Of a DNA stretch of 64,000 nucleotides, positions 46,611-59,664 are shown piece by piece. The notes beneath the pieces were generated by a model that worked only from the letters and a program-made list of their open reading frames with translations, did no database searches and was not told where the DNA came from. The stretch's first letter is position 1, and each line of letters starts with the position of its first letter. The DNA comes from Nyssa sinensis (Eukaryota; Streptophyta; Magnoliopsida; Cornales; Nyssaceae), in the NCBI GenBank assembly GCA_008638375.1, contig CM018038.1:16938985-17002984 (forward strand), in the 5' to 3' direction. The translations under genes were made by a program, and so were the position numbers.

Positions 46611-47253
46611 ATTTATATTTATATCTCTATTTGGGAAATAACAAAATACTAAAACATATACAATATATTATAAAACAAAATTTATAGTTAGAGAATGTAA
46701 TTCAACATCATTATATATATAAACAAAACACAAACCAAAAACTTGTGATTCAAAATAAGTTGAATTGGTTTTCGTTAGGAGCTTTGAATACTATTTTCTC
46801 CATAAACAATAATTGGCATCTACAAACCATATCAAAGATGTACATGTACAAAAATATAAATTGATCTTATTAGTCTATATTAATTATCATGAAAAAAATA
46901 AAATTTCTTATCACTACTTAAATACATAAAAAAAATTAATTACATAGATATATATATATATATATATATATATTGATGCTGCACTTTTCGACTTGCAATA
47001 AGTATGGGCTCCGTGACCTGTAGAACACTCAAAAAGATGATCAGAGGACTATCGGATTGGCTCCAGCGGTAGCCGCTCCGATGCTCATTCTTTGGCATCA
47101 GATGAAAAAAATAAAATTTCTTATCACTACTTAAAGCCAAAGAATGAGCATCGGAGCGGCTACCGCCGGAGCCAATCCGGTGGTCCTCTGATCATCTTTC
47201 TGAGTGTTCTACAGGTCACGGAGCTCGTACTTATTGCGAATCGAAAAGTGCAG

Positions 47254-47289
<36 letters not shown>

Positions 47290-48013
47290 TAGTGCTCAGT
47301 AGACAATTTTATTTTATTTTTCTTTTTGTTTTCAATAAAAGTCCAAGTTATTCATCCCATAGAATTTTATGGTAGAAACAAAAGAAATTTATGTATTAAC
47401 AATGATTGGAAGTTCTTTTTTTTCATTATGAGATATCAATGAATGACTTTCATGCTAGTATTTTAATATTGTCACTTACGTTATTCTTTTAAAGCTTGAA
47501 GTACAAACCTTCATTAGATAATTTCTAATGAATGAAGTTATGAAATCTTGTAGTTCTAATCAAGTTATGAATGTAGAGAGATAATTACATAAATTTATAT
47601 CCTTTTGCAAGTTTTGTTTAAGTTCCTAGATAATGTGATTTATTAAAACAACTATTTAAGTTGTTATTAGTTTAACAATTTAGTTCATGCTAGAAAAGAA
47701 AATGAACCCGTGAAAGCAATCACTATAAATTTCATCTGATTAGATTTACTAATAGAGAAATAATTTTTTTTTAATGTGTATTCACAAGAGTTTTAATAGA
47801 AAAACATGATAAATTTTGTTAGTTATATTACTTGATTGAGATGTGACAATCTTAGGTGGTGTTTTATTTCTAAAAAAAAGTTGGGTAGCAGGTCAAATTC
47901 TGGTTGATCCGACCCATTTATGACCCGATCAATTCAAATCAAATATAGGTTCAACCCGTTTATGACCCGACTTGTTGACAACCCGCCTAAACCCGTTCGT
48001 TTTGTCAAGCCTA
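46611..48013. mobile_element. hAT-like non-autonomous repeat, copy 2 (truncated, interrupted)
   Basis: Matches copy 1 (19975-22632) in two blocks: 46625-46950 against about 20190-20515, and 47288-48013 against about 21860-22632. It has the same CCCG-rich right end (ACCCGTTTATGACCCGAC). The left terminus and about 1.3 kb of interior are missing. An LTR-derived palindrome (46974-47258) sits at the junction within (TA)n. Confidence 0.65.
46974..47258. repeat. LTR-derived palindrome (123-bp inverted arms, 39-bp loop)
   Basis: Arms are 46974-47096 and 47136-47258, starting TGATGCTGCAC and ending GTGCAGCATCA, with about 8 differences, all transitions. The outer ~110 bp of each arm matches the terminal end of element-A-type LTRs, including GGTAGCCGCTCCGATGC. 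The inner 12 bp (TCATTCTTTGGC) occur in those LTRs in opposite orientation. The loop contains an exact 34-bp copy (47102-47135) of sequence in the left flank (46889-46922). (TA)n borders it on both sides. It is not a normal LTR insertion. Confidence 0.85.
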
Positions 48014-50885
48014 CTTAATTCTCATAATTTTTTTTTTTATTTTAAAAACTTATTAATGTTTACATTTTAAGTCAGTGTTATTAAACTCGGCCTAGCATAA
48101 CGGATCAATTCAGTAAACTAAATACTACACCGGTTCGATTTTGTAAATGGACTATTTAAATAAGTGAATTAATTAAACTAGTCAATTTTATGATTGACTG
48201 AGGAATCTAAGCGAGTCTTAGTAAATTGTAGGCAATTAAAAAGAGTGATTAAATAACCAAACTTTTCTCATTCTTTCAAGGTAAGTTTATGTACTTTTTT
48301 TTAAATCTTCTTATATAACATGTCTTGAAATTAGGATTTGGAGATTCAAAATGGAAGAGGGTAAAACTAATCGAAAAAAATATAATTGAAATAGAAATGA
48401 TAATGTAAAATTTTTTATAATATTAAAACTTTTTATTATTAATTTATTAGGTATGAGAATATAAATATTAAGACATGAGAAGTTTTGTTATAAATCGGAT
48501 TCATTTAATTAACTTACAAGATATAATTCAATTCAAAAGTTTTTCTAATATAGGTCTTAAACAAATAATTCAATCCATCTCATATCTGAATGAAAATAAA
48601 TACTCGCATTTTTTAGTAAAAAATGAAACTTGAATTCATGACCTCTTTTTAAAATTGACAACTGTGATTGGTTTGATCCATTATCTTAGTCAATGGATCT
48701 TCTCCACACACAAATTTCTTCAGATATAGAGAGATTGACTCTAATTCATCTCAAGTTTTTTTGAGAAATCTTCTTGTGAACACGAGGTTCGTCGGCTCAA
48801 CTAATGAAATCTTTTCATGTCTCTTAAAGTTAAATATTTTGTTCAAATAACAAAATATTATTAGTCTGATATATGAATCCGGTTTATAACAAAACTTTTG
48901 GACTTTCTCGAGAGAGACTTGAGGGCAAAGTGATATTACCCTCAAAGGTAAATGGCTATAAATAGTGAGTTGTTTTATCATAAGGGGCAAATATTAATTA
49001 ATTAATTTTGAATAAGCTTGTTATCCAAAAGCTTATGAAAAATGGAAATTAGACTCACTTTATATCAAATTATGTATTGTTGATATGTAAAAATACATTG
49101 GACCTTCTTCTTTCTTTTTTTTCTTCTAAAGAAGTGATATATCAGCTTTACCAGATTAATTTACTCTCTGTCTATAAGGTAGCCGAGAATCTCATGATTT
49201 ATACGCACGTGAATTGAATTTAAAACTTGTTGATTTATGACAATTTTCTACCTAGTTCGTCCACTGTCCAAAAGAAAAATATTAAATGAAAAATAACAAT
49301 TCTGTTCATGAAAACTTATTCAAAGTTATTTTTAAATTTTTTGTTTTGAATATAAAAAGTTATGTGAAACAGTTAAACATATTTTCAAAACAAATTAATA
49401 CAAACATAAACCAAAAGCAGAAGCAGGACATAAAAGCTCATTGAATTGTGCAAATTGTAGAACACAACTTGGGAAAATTGGGTAGCCTACTTTGTTTTTT
49501 CATAGTTTTTTTATCTGTCTCATTTAGTCATTGTTGCTTATAAAAGTAACTTAAATTAACAACTAGGGTATTCGTCCAGGTCACTCATTCGAGTTATGTT
49601 GGAATATTAGTTAGAGATAAATTATGGTGTAAAATTTATGTAATCCTTTAAGTTTACATCCGATCACACGACTGAAAAATGCTGCTCCTTAGTTATCAAA
49701 AAAATAAAAATTATTAACAATTACTCAAATTTGCTTAATTAATACAAAATTAATGAAACATTAATTTCCTTTTATCTAAGTTGTACTTTTGTCACAAATT
49801 TTGCTTCTTTTCAGTCTTATGCACTGATTTGACGGCCATTTAATTTAAGGATACCACAATAATTGTTTGCACTGTCTCAAATTTATATCAAATGGTTTGT
49901 ATAAATAAAATTTGTGAGAGTCAAATCATTTTTATTAATAGTAAATGATGCCCAAAAATTCATCCCAAGTCTCTAACATAGTGTAAATCAATCAGACTTG
50001 CATCGTAAAGTTACTATTTTGTCCATCATAAATCTTTGTTAGTGAAGAAGATATTTTATAGTACCGTCACATTTTATGAATTTTAATTTTTGAGTTTTAT
50101 TAAGATTTGTCGTAAAATTTATATGGATGTAATTATTTAATAAAGTAACAATTTTTAAAAAAAAATAACGATGACGGGAGAGAATTTAATTATATCAAAA
50201 TGTGTGTGCTACTGTTAAAAATTAAATTCACGTCGCTTGAATGGAGAGCACGTACTCGAATAAAAATTCAGTATTCATAAAATAATAATTTTGAATTGAG
50301 ATTTCTTAGTGGGTGTTTGAAGGCATTTGATTACTTCTCCAAATAATTTTAACTTCTAACAAGACTTACCTTGAATTTGTACATTACCCACTGTATATAA
50401 TATAAATGGTGAAAGAAAAAGATTTCAGTACAAAATCATTTTTAGATAACTTTCAATGTTTTAAAATTTAAAACTCTCTCAAATCAATATTTAAGTAGGT
50501 GTTTGAAGCAGTTTTTTCCTCTCTCTCTATCTTTTATAATACAAGCAATGCAAACAAGAGTGAATTTTAAATATTATGTATATGTAGTGACTTCAATTGA
50601 AATCATTTGAATATAAGAGTTAAATTTTCTTATTTTCGATAGGTCAATTTGTTGTTTGAAATAGTTTCTTTAAATGCATTAAAAAATAAAATTAATATAA
50701 TTTCACGTTTTATTGAACAAACTTTTACAAATTTAAAGGCATAATAGGAATGAAAAAACATTCCAAACGAGCCTTAGACGAAGTTCTAATACAGATTTTC
50801 AATTGCTTTATGGCGGGGATATGTATGGGGGGAGACTTTTTAGCAACTTGCTTTTATAGTAATTTTTCCTTAACCGTCATTAGGT
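48014..50885. other. AT-rich intergenic DNA, no gene recognised
   Basis: AT-rich throughout with frequent stops. Short frames such as 48751-48990 have no recognisable domain. The block 50310-50775 has ends resembling hAT-type MITEs (GTGGGTGTTTG and a CAAACGAGCC end) but no matching target duplication. Confidence 0.45.
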
Positions 50886-50892
50886 TAATTTA

Positions 50893-51436
50893 GGGGTACC
50901 AATTCGTGTTATCGTGTCGTGTTCTAGTCGTGTCAAAGTATATATATTCAAAAATATGTATGAATTCAAACTCGACACTATTAACTAATCGTGTTAAGTT
51001 TCAAAACTCAAACCCAACCTATTTATCAAACAGGTTACACGTGTCGACACACTTAACCCATTTATTTTAATTTTTTTTATTTTTTAAATAAAAAAATTTA
51101 CCTATCTTTTAATATGTATAGATAATTTTTAAGTTTAGTAACTTTGGATATGAGCTAAATCAAAGTAGAAACCTTTTTATAAATAAAAAATTTCAAAACC
51201 TTGATAAATATTTGATGTGAGATGAATTACCTTAACTCATAATATATTTTATAATTAAACGTGTTAAGTCATGTTAAACGGATTGATACTAATAAAACTC
51301 AAATTCAACCTGTTTATTAATCGTGTTATACGTGTTAACTTGTTTATGACCTAAACCCATTTATGTTAAACCCAAACTTGTTAACTTCGTATCGTGTTCG
51401 AACAACGTTGTCATGTCATGTGAAAAATTGACACCC
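50893..51436. mobile_element. Small hAT-like non-autonomous element
   Basis: About 544 bp. The left end reads GGGGTACCAATT and the reverse complement of the right end GGGTGTCAATTTT. It is flanked by the shared 7-mer TAATTTA (50886-50892 and 51437-51443), close to the 8-bp TSD expected for hAT. Subterminal zones are full of TCGTGTTA/TAACACG and ACCCATTTAT words, typical of this group. Non-coding. Confidence 0.6.
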
Positions 51437-51443
51437 TAATTTA

Positions 51444-52229
51444 ATTCCCTCAAACAAAGTTAAAAGCAAAAAATTTCTAATAATGTTAATATCAAAACCG
51501 CGGAGAGCTGATTCGAATCGTCAATGGTGGCATGATCTGATGCACCCTCTCCGTCCCGTCTCCCGCCGTGCAAGTTTATATATATAGAAAGACTGAAAGT
51601 AATAGATACGGTGGTGGCCGGTGGATTCTAGCTTAGCTGTAATGGCGGATTAACCGGAGGTCAACCCCAAATTTATCCCCAAAGAGTCCAATCAACCCCG
51701 TACAGTCCCATCGGGCTCAATCCATGCTTTAAGAAGAAACTTTTTGATCTCCGGCGAAAGTAGTGGCAAAGATAAGAATCAGAACAAATTTCTGTTTATG
51801 AATGTCATCGTTTAAATATGCATAGAAGTTGTTTTTCTTGTTTTTTTCTAGGAGCAGGAACCATAGCTGTGGCCCCCTTCTGTCTCTCTGTCTACAAGAC
51901 CAATTTTTAATTTTGTTGCTCACTGTCTCTCTCTCTTTCATCAACTGAAGAAACTGAAACTGAAAGGGGCAGGTAGAGAGGAGTAGGTAGAGAGGTAGGG
52001 AAGGGAAGGAGCAAGGAGGTAGCAGTGGTTGAAGAGTCGAATCAGAGCTTTTGTGATCATTGAGGTAAAGTAGTGTGCTTGAGAAATAAAATGTATATCT
52101 CGATATCAGTAATCAGTAATCACTCATTTTGATACGCAATTACACTCACACGTCCACAGAGAGATACGCATGAAAGATGTTAATGTGAAGATGCAAATAT
52201 TATTGACACGTTGTTCCTAATATGTAGTC
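51444..52229. other. Upstream region of the LRR-RLK pseudogene
   Basis: GC-richer block at 51490-51740, then CT/GA-rich sequence (about 51890-52010) that looks like a 5' UTR. TATATATATAG at about 51577 could be a TATA box. No separate gene. Confidence 0.4.
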
Positions 52230-54628
52230 ATGGTGGATCGGCGGATCATTATAGCTTTAGTTATTCTGTTCTTACTGTTTGAGTCTACAATCGAACAATT
52301 GGTGCCTTTGAGTTCACACTCTGAGCGGGCAGTAATAATTCAACTAAGATCATCTCTAGGGTTGAGGACTAGAGAATGGCCTATAAAAGGTGACCCTTGT
52401 TTGTTATGGATGGGTGTCCAATGTCAGAATGGTCGAATCGTTGGAATCAATATTTCGGGGTTTAAGCGGACTAGAATTGGTAAGCAAAACCCCCAATTCG
52501 TTGTTGATGGTCTTGTAAATTTCACTCTTTTAGTGTCGTTTAATGCTTCTAAGTTCTTGCTTCCCGGTTCAATTCCCAACTGGTTGGCGAGCGGCTTGTG
52601 TCTCTCCAAGTGCTTGATCTTTGGTCTTGTTCGATCACTGGTTCTAATCCTTCTAGCCTTGGTAATTTAACTAATCTCACTACTCTATATTTATCAGATA
52701 ACCGTCTTGCTGGGATAATTCCTTCCAGTTTGGATAAACTGTTGTGGCTTTTAGTTCTTGATCTCTCGCAGAATTCGCTTACCAGATCAATTCCTTCTTT
52801 TGCCTCTCTTAGGAATCTCACTTTCCTTGACATGTTGCTGAATTTCTTGTCCGGGACAATTCCTCCGGCCATTGGGACTCTGTCCAAGCTCAAATTCTTG
52901 AATTTTTCTAATAATAGCCTCTATTCTTCGATACCTGCCCAACTTGGTGACCTTCCTAATTTGGTTGACCTTGATCTCAGTTTTAATTCTCTGTCTGGGT
53001 CAGTACCCTCAGATTTGAGAGGGTTAAGGAATTTGCAGAAAATGTTAATTGGGCACAATTTTCTTGCGGGTGCATTGCCCAATAACTTATTTCCTGCTCT
53101 AACACGGTTACAGTTTGTTGTCCTGAATCGCAATAATTTCACTGGTGATCTTCCTGACATTTTTTGGTCAGTGTCTGAATTGCATTTTCTTGATGCTTCT
53201 GGCAGTAACTTCACTGGTATTCTGCCCAACTTAAGTCTCAATGCTAATGCCACTACAGCAGTATTTAACCTCTCTGGATTCGTAGTAACGCATCTCTGGA
53301 TAGAAATTGCCTGCAAAATGTGTCTAATCAGAGGATTGTGGCAGAATGTACATCATTCTATGCTGAGAGGGGCCTGACTTTTGATAATTTTGGATTTCCA
53401 AATGCCACACCTCCTGTGCCTTCTGGAAGAGCCACAGAAGCGTTGATCATATTGGCAGGAGTTTTGGGGGGCCTTGGGTTTATTGCACTTCTGGTGATTG
53501 TTCTGGTAATACTAGTTGTATGCATCCGGAAGAGGGGAATGACAAATCAAAGAGGGAATGGTGTGGGGCCTGTTCCTACAAGTGGAACTCCACCAACTCC
53601 TGGAGTGTCTTTGGACTTTTCAAGTCTAGGGGAAGCATTTACATATCAGCTGATTCTCCAAGCCACAGGCGACTTCAATGATGTAAACCTGATTAGACAT
53701 GGAGGGCGGGATTCCTGTAGTCATCAAAAGAATTGATTTGCGCTCAGTGAATAATGAAGTATACATGCTAGAGTTGGATTTTTTCAGTAAGGTTTCTCAT
53801 GTCAGGTTGGTTCCCCTCCTAGGACATTGCTTGGAGAATGAGAATGAGAAATTTCTGGTTTACAAATATATGCCGAATGGGGACTTGTCAAGTTCGTTGT
53901 ACAGGAAAACCAACTCAGAAAATGACAGCTTACAGTCATTGGATTGGATAACAAGGTTGAAAATTGCAACAGGAGCTGCAGAGTGTTTGTCTTATCTACA
54001 TCATGAATGCACTCCGCCCCTTGTGCACAGGTATTCCTCAATTTGCTTATGCTTCATTCCTCTTTCTTCTAATTACTTCCATTTTTGTAATCTGAATGGC
54101 AGCTTTCTTGTTATTACTTCCCACTTCCTTTAGCAAACCTGTTGTTCCAGTCTAGTCTTTGACCTTCGTATAGGTGAATGTATTTGTTAATTTTGTTATT
54201 TATCCTTACTGTAAAGAGCTTTACTATTCGACCAGGGTATTAAATTGCTTACTTTGGAGAGTCAATTGTAACTTCTCACTTTAGAATTTATCCTATCAAC
54301 AGCCATATATTTCTTAATTTTCTATGTAGCATGGACACTTCTTAGGTGGGTCTGTGACCATGTCAGACTATCTTTGATAAGACACTCCTTTAACACGCCT
54401 AAACACACATCGGATATGCAATGGGATAAACGTTTGAGATCTCTTACATGGGTGCCACATGCCAAACACCCTCCAAACAGTATTTTGTAAGAAAGACGTT
54501 ATTTCCTTATATAAACACAAACAAATTAGGTAATACAAACTTTTTTAGGGAAATAATTTTCCCTTTTATGGTTGGCAAGGTACTGCCAGGTAGATTCTTA
54601 ATCAATTAATGTGTTTTGAATTCAGGCA

Positions 54629-56050
54629 TGTTGGCAGATCTCATAGGGTCAAAATCCGAACCAAATTTTTCCGCCTGTACGGCGTCAAAACCGCTGCCTT
54701 GACAAGCCAACCACACAACCCAAAGAAAGGCTGAAGCCCTAGAAGAGGCTTACAACACAGCAGGGTCTGCACAATTCAATTTACAAACAAAAACTAAGGC
54801 ACACACATATAGAACACATAGCCATTACAGGAAACACTCTTCCCAACCTTTTATTCAATACACTCTCAAATGAATACAAAGGACACCCGGCCAAGGGTTA
54901 CAAAACCAAACTCTCTCCACTCAGATTCGTCTTCCACAACTCTATGCGTTTACATCTCTGTGTATACACTTTTGTGCCTCTCTGCAACCCTAGCATGCAT
55001 GCATTATATAGGCAGCCATGCACAATTGCCTGGCAGTTGACACCCCCAACTGCCAAAGGGCTTGCTGGCACCAACCGGCCACTGCCACACTCACTCTGCA
55101 ATACATACATACGAACATATATATTGACAGAATATATAGAACTGTCATGGTGTTTGTGACACGCACATGACAGTGCAGTTGACACCCTCAACTGTTAGGG
55201 TTTGTCTGAAACAAGAGCAAGCAGCCATTCCTGACAGTTGACACCCCAACTGCTAGGCTTTGTTTGAAGCCACTGGATTGCTGCCACATAGGAAAAGACA
55301 GTTTTGTCTCAATGCTGAAGAGAATCCAAGCCTGATAATTGCACCAACACAACACTAGTTAGCCCTTGTCTACCCCTAGACATCCTTGTCTTGTGCCAGA
55401 CATTCAAATGCTGCCACCTGTGCTGCCAACTGCTGTGCTGCCACGTGTTGTCTGCACTAATGCCACCCCAATCACTCAAGGGAGCTGTGAGCACTCAGCA
55501 AGCTCATCACTACACACAACCATTCAGTCACGCACCACAAGTCATCAAGCTTCTTTTCCAATCGCAATGCCAAACCATGCCCCATGCATGTCTTGGTCTT
55601 CCTTAGCCGCATAGGTCACTCACCCATAAGCGCCTCAAGGAGGTACTCCCCCCTATATATGTCTTATGAAGATTTGTCCATCTGACAAGAGTGGATACAA
55701 CTGCTTGCAGAACCAGTTCTTCCCTCTGTGCGCATTTGCCTTGCCAAAGGCAATCGATGCGCCAAACTGTTCACAAAACCTTGACCCTCGCTGTCTAAGG
55801 CATGCACATCAGATGCACCAACTTTGGATTGTCTAAGTATCCCTCCAATACTTAAAATATCTTCAACATATCCACAAGGATGCCCATGACAGGCCACCCT
55901 TATCTTGGTCTTGGCATTGGTTGAGGCTCACCAACTTAGCTAACGTCGGAATGTCATTCCAACCCTAAATGTCATTCCACTCCTGAATCTCATTCCAACT
56001 CTTGAATGTTATTCCAATGGCATAGCATGCCTCCCGATGTCTAAGCCATC
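54629..56050 (-). repeat. LTR-like insertion in RLK intron 1
   Basis: About 1.4 kb of much higher GC than the intron. On the minus strand it has a CTATATAATGC TATA box (about 55002-55012) followed 150 bases on by AATAAAAGG (about 54855), the promoter-to-poly-A spacing of an LTR. The TATA-upstream half has three copies of CAGTTGACACCCNCAACTG (about 55034, 55176 and 55228) and a four-fold ATTCCAACYCT-type repeat (about 55950-56015). The left end reads TGTTGGCAG after AGGCA; the right end is uncertain (CCATCA then AGGCC, or a GGCATG repeat). Solo LTR is the best reading; family unknown. Confidence 0.5.
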
Positions 56051-56066
56051 AAGGCCTGGCATGCCT

Positions 56067-56229
56067 CCCCTCCTAGGACATTGCTTGGAGAATGAGAATG
56101 AGAAATTTTTGGTTTACAAATATATGCCGAATGGGGACTTGTCAAGTTCGTTGTACAGGAAAACCAACTCAGAAAATCAGCTTATAGTCATTGGATTGGA
56201 TAACAAGGTTGAAAATTGCAACAGGAGAT
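56067..56229 (+). pseudogene. Duplicated piece of RLK exon 1 inside intron 1
   Basis: Near-identical copy of 53812-53974 in exon 1, from CCCCTCCTAGGACATTGC to GCAACAGGAG. It encodes GHCLENENEKFLVYKYMPNG in the same frame start, then loses frame through a small deletion (GACAGCTT becomes CAGCTT). It lies directly to the right of the LTR-like insertion. Not a functional exon. Confidence 0.85.
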
Positions 56230-57404
56230 TGTGGGAAAACTTACGTCTTGTCGAGTCCACTATGGGTGCTCCACTCTAATGAAGTGTCCATGTAGCGTAG
56301 ATTGTGGGAAAACTTAGTTTGGGAAACTTATCAAAATTTTAAAGACGACCTTAGGAAAACGTATGGAGAACTCCAAGGGATCTTGTGGACGCCCATGTGG
56401 AAGTTTTATAAAAGACCTGAAGAAATGCCAGAAAAAATTACGAAATACATGCTTCCCTTAAATCTCTCTCTCTCTCTCTCTCTCCATCCTGTGGAGCGAT
56501 TTTGTAGCATTTTTTTCCATTATGATTTAGAAACTTTCTTACAATTTTCTTTAATTATTCACCAAGTCTACATGTGTTTCCTAATCAACTTTTTTTATTA
56601 TTTTAGATTATCAGTAAGTTTACTTCTAAGCTACTTGCTGAAAGTGAAAAAGATCTCACCATAACCTTTCCTTTTATTCCAAATCCGTTTCTTCCAATAT
56701 CACCCCCCCTACTCAACAAAAGGAGAGGGCAAATTGTGTAATCCACTTCTATTCCCTTCTTGTTTCATGCTTGCACTTTCTATTGTGGTTTCTATGGGTT
56801 GGACACAATGATTGATAAATGTGACATTTGGATTTAAGGAAAATTATTAAAGAAAGCTAAATGGTGGTTAGGAAAAATAGGTTGAGAAGCTTAGAGAATC
56901 ATGTTATGGAGAAAAGCATCGGAATTGAAAATCTCTTCTTTTTTTTTTGTTTTTACTATGATTTTAATTTTGACTGATGTTAGGCAGACAGTGCATGTGT
57001 CTTGGAAATAGAGTCCTGCCACTGTTAAGGCAATTAATTTATTGCACTTTCTAACATTGAGGTAAGAGCCTAGCCTATTAATCAGCCAGACAAAGAAGTA
57101 AGAGGGAAAAGTTTTATATGCTAAACCTTTTATCCCCAGGTTTGATACCTTGGAATTTGGTCCTCTTTTTGTTGCTTATAAGATATCCTATGAAGTGAAC
57201 GTTGGTACAGTACAGGAATGTCAATTGAACTGTGTGTAACCAAAAAGAATATGTAACAATAATAAAGTTCATCATAAGATATAACATATGTAGGACAGTA
57301 ATCATTTGCTCATTTTTAAGATATAATATTTTTGCTGCCATAATCATTTGCTATATTGCATCAACTTTTTGACTTTAACTATGACTCTCTTTCACTGCCA
57401 GCTT

Positions 57405-57442
<38 letters not shown>

Positions 57443-57569
57443 GTCAGTCATTGCATCTCCTTTAGTGGAATCTCAATGTTGTTTCCATGCACTACATGAA
57501 TTCTTTACCATATGAAGAATTTATACCTAGTGGCCGAATAATAACATGTATTTCTCTTGGTTATTGAAG
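56230..57569. other. Rest of RLK intron 1
   Basis: No gene. A short direct repeat GATTGTGGGAAAACTTA occurs at 56226 and 56301. (CT)n lies at about 56462-56484 and (GA)n at about 57412-57439. Confidence 0.5.
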
Positions 57570-58164
57570 AGATGTTCAAGCAAGCAGTATACTTCTTGAT
57601 GAAAAATTTGAAGTGCAGCTAGGGAGCTTGAGTGAGGTTTGTGCTCAAGAAGGGGACACTCCTCAAAACATGATTACCAGGTTCCTGCGTTTGCCGCAGT
57701 AAGTATTTTATCAATTTATGTACTTATTTGAGATTTTCCTTTCTGTCTTCAGTATGAGAAATCATGCTCTTGTTTTTTTTCAAATAGAAGTTTTAGAAAT
57801 TAAGCTAGGTTTACTGTTCTGTGGTACAAGTAGGTTCATATCAAGCATTTTGGGCAAGTCTAAAATTACATGTTCTATATATATTGTTTATTTTTTCCAA
57901 TGTTTCCAACCTGAATCATTTGGCATATAGTAATAGTAACTATTTTTGGTGTGGCTCCATGGATTGCTAAATTGGGAGCCTGTCTTTGTAAATTTGGCAG
58001 TGGTTTTCCATGGTGTTCCTCATGTTAATCTAAATATGATTCAACAACTTTCGTGAAAATCAGCTTTGTCAGAACTCCGTACTTATAAAATGTGACTATA
58101 TGGACTTAGATGTGAGTAGATGAGTTCAGGTTACCTACCATTGGATCGAGACCATCCACCTTAT

Positions 58165-59664
58165 TATATATATAATTGATTAGTAGAAGTAAATTGTATT
58201 AAAACCATGCCATGATTACAAAAGAAGGCTATACATTGGAAGCCTTAAAAACCCCAAAACCTCTATTTAGAGACACTATTTACAAAGGGAATTTCTTTTC
58301 TGCCCAAAAATTCAAAAGACGTGAAAAACAAAGCATCTTTCAAAAGAAAAGATGTTTTTTTTTTCGCTCCATCCATATACTTATATATAAGACAAAGCGG
58401 GGCCATTCTCCACACTAACCTAACATCCTTCCTGACCCAAGACCCCTCCCAACATAGAAACAACTCTCTCAAGTTGGCTGGCATCATCCACAAGCATTCA
58501 AAGATGGAAAAATAAAGTTCCAACAATTTCTAGCAACCGTACAATGAATTAGAAGGTGATCAATTGTATTTACCATTTCTTTACACGTACTACATCCTCT
58601 AATCCTCCCCTTTGAAGATTATCCATAGTCAATATAGCACCTCAAACTGCCACCCAAGCAAAAATAAGCATCCTTAGATGGAATGCCTGAATGCCAAATG
58701 ATCTTCCAAGGAAACTCCCTCCCACCACTACCTGTCAACTTTCTATAGTAAGACTTTACTGAGAAAATGACCTTTCTATCTAGGGTCCACACCAAATTGT
58801 CTTCCCCACCATGCATAATCCTACAACCTCTCAGCAATTCCAACAACTCCGCCACTTTGGCAACCTCCCAGTCATAGAAATGCCCCCTAAAGTGAGGAGT
58901 CCATGCAATCTCCCTGCCTTTCCTGACAATATATTCCCAAATATAATCTGCTACCATCGTATCCCTATGAGAAGCCAAAGAATAAAAATGCAGGTAACTT
59001 TTTTCAACACCCTATCACCGTGCCAAAGGTCCTCCCAAAACTTCACGCTCACCCCCTCCTCGACCCCAAACCTCACAGCCCTATTAAAAGCATCCACCCC
59101 GCTTTGTATTCCTTTCCACAACCCAAAGGCCCAGTCACCTCATTCGAGAACCAACAACAATATTTAATAAACACCACCTCCTTCCAAAGAACTCGACCCT
59201 CCACCCCAAATCTCCAAAGCTATTTACCTAACAAGTCTCTATTGAAATTCCGAAAATCCATCCCCAATCCCCCTTCCACAATGGAGTTTTTAACTTTCCC
59301 ACCTCACTAGATGAATCTTTGTTTCATCATCCACCCTCCCTAAAGGAAAACCCTTTGCAAGTTTTCCAACTTTCTCTCCACAATAGCTAAGATTGGGAAA
59401 AGAGTCATCGTATGTTGGAAGATTGTCCAATATATTCTTTATCAATGTGATCTTTCCTCATTTCGACCAATACTTCCCTTTCCACCCTGTAGGGCGTCTC
59501 TAGAACCTCTCACCAATCAGATCCCAGATTGCAAGTCTGCAATGGACCTTGAGGAAGCCCCTACAGGCAAACCCAAATAATACAACACCAACTCTATAGT
59601 CCAAAGTACATGCCAACTGCTCCACCCAATCAACCCCCCTGAAGGATAACTTAATTAATATCTT
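58165..59664 (-). pseudogene. 3' part of a LINE (L1-type) ORF2 in RLK intron 2, degraded
   Basis: Reading the minus strand from about 59650: WVEQLACTLDYRVG, then WDLIGERF, KITLIKNILDNLPTY and LVRWEVKNS, then GGLGMDF..NRDLLGK*LWRFG. This is the end of the RT-thumb region of plant LINE ORF2. It continues into the zf-RVT region (WEVAKVAELLELLRG, LVWTLDRKVIFSVKSYY, FPWKIIW..IPSKDAYF) and the zinc-like CSTCKEMVNTIDHLLIHC. Many stops and frameshifts are present. The 5' part of the LINE is missing, and the probable 3' end lies near 58165 (TTTTAATACAATTTACTT on the minus strand). It would be an old 5'-truncated insertion. Confidence 0.75.

Noticed and set aside
50310..50775. Possible hAT-type MITE
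   Set aside because: Ends look TIR-like (GTGGGTGTTTG and CAAACGAGCC) but no convincing 8-bp target duplication was found.
52549..53316. Minus-strand frames opposite the LRR region
   Set aside because: Shadows of leucine-rich repeats on the plus strand.
58811..59310. Plus-strand frames in RLK intron 2
   Set aside because: They are antisense to the LINE ORF2 remnant, whose motifs read on the minus strand.
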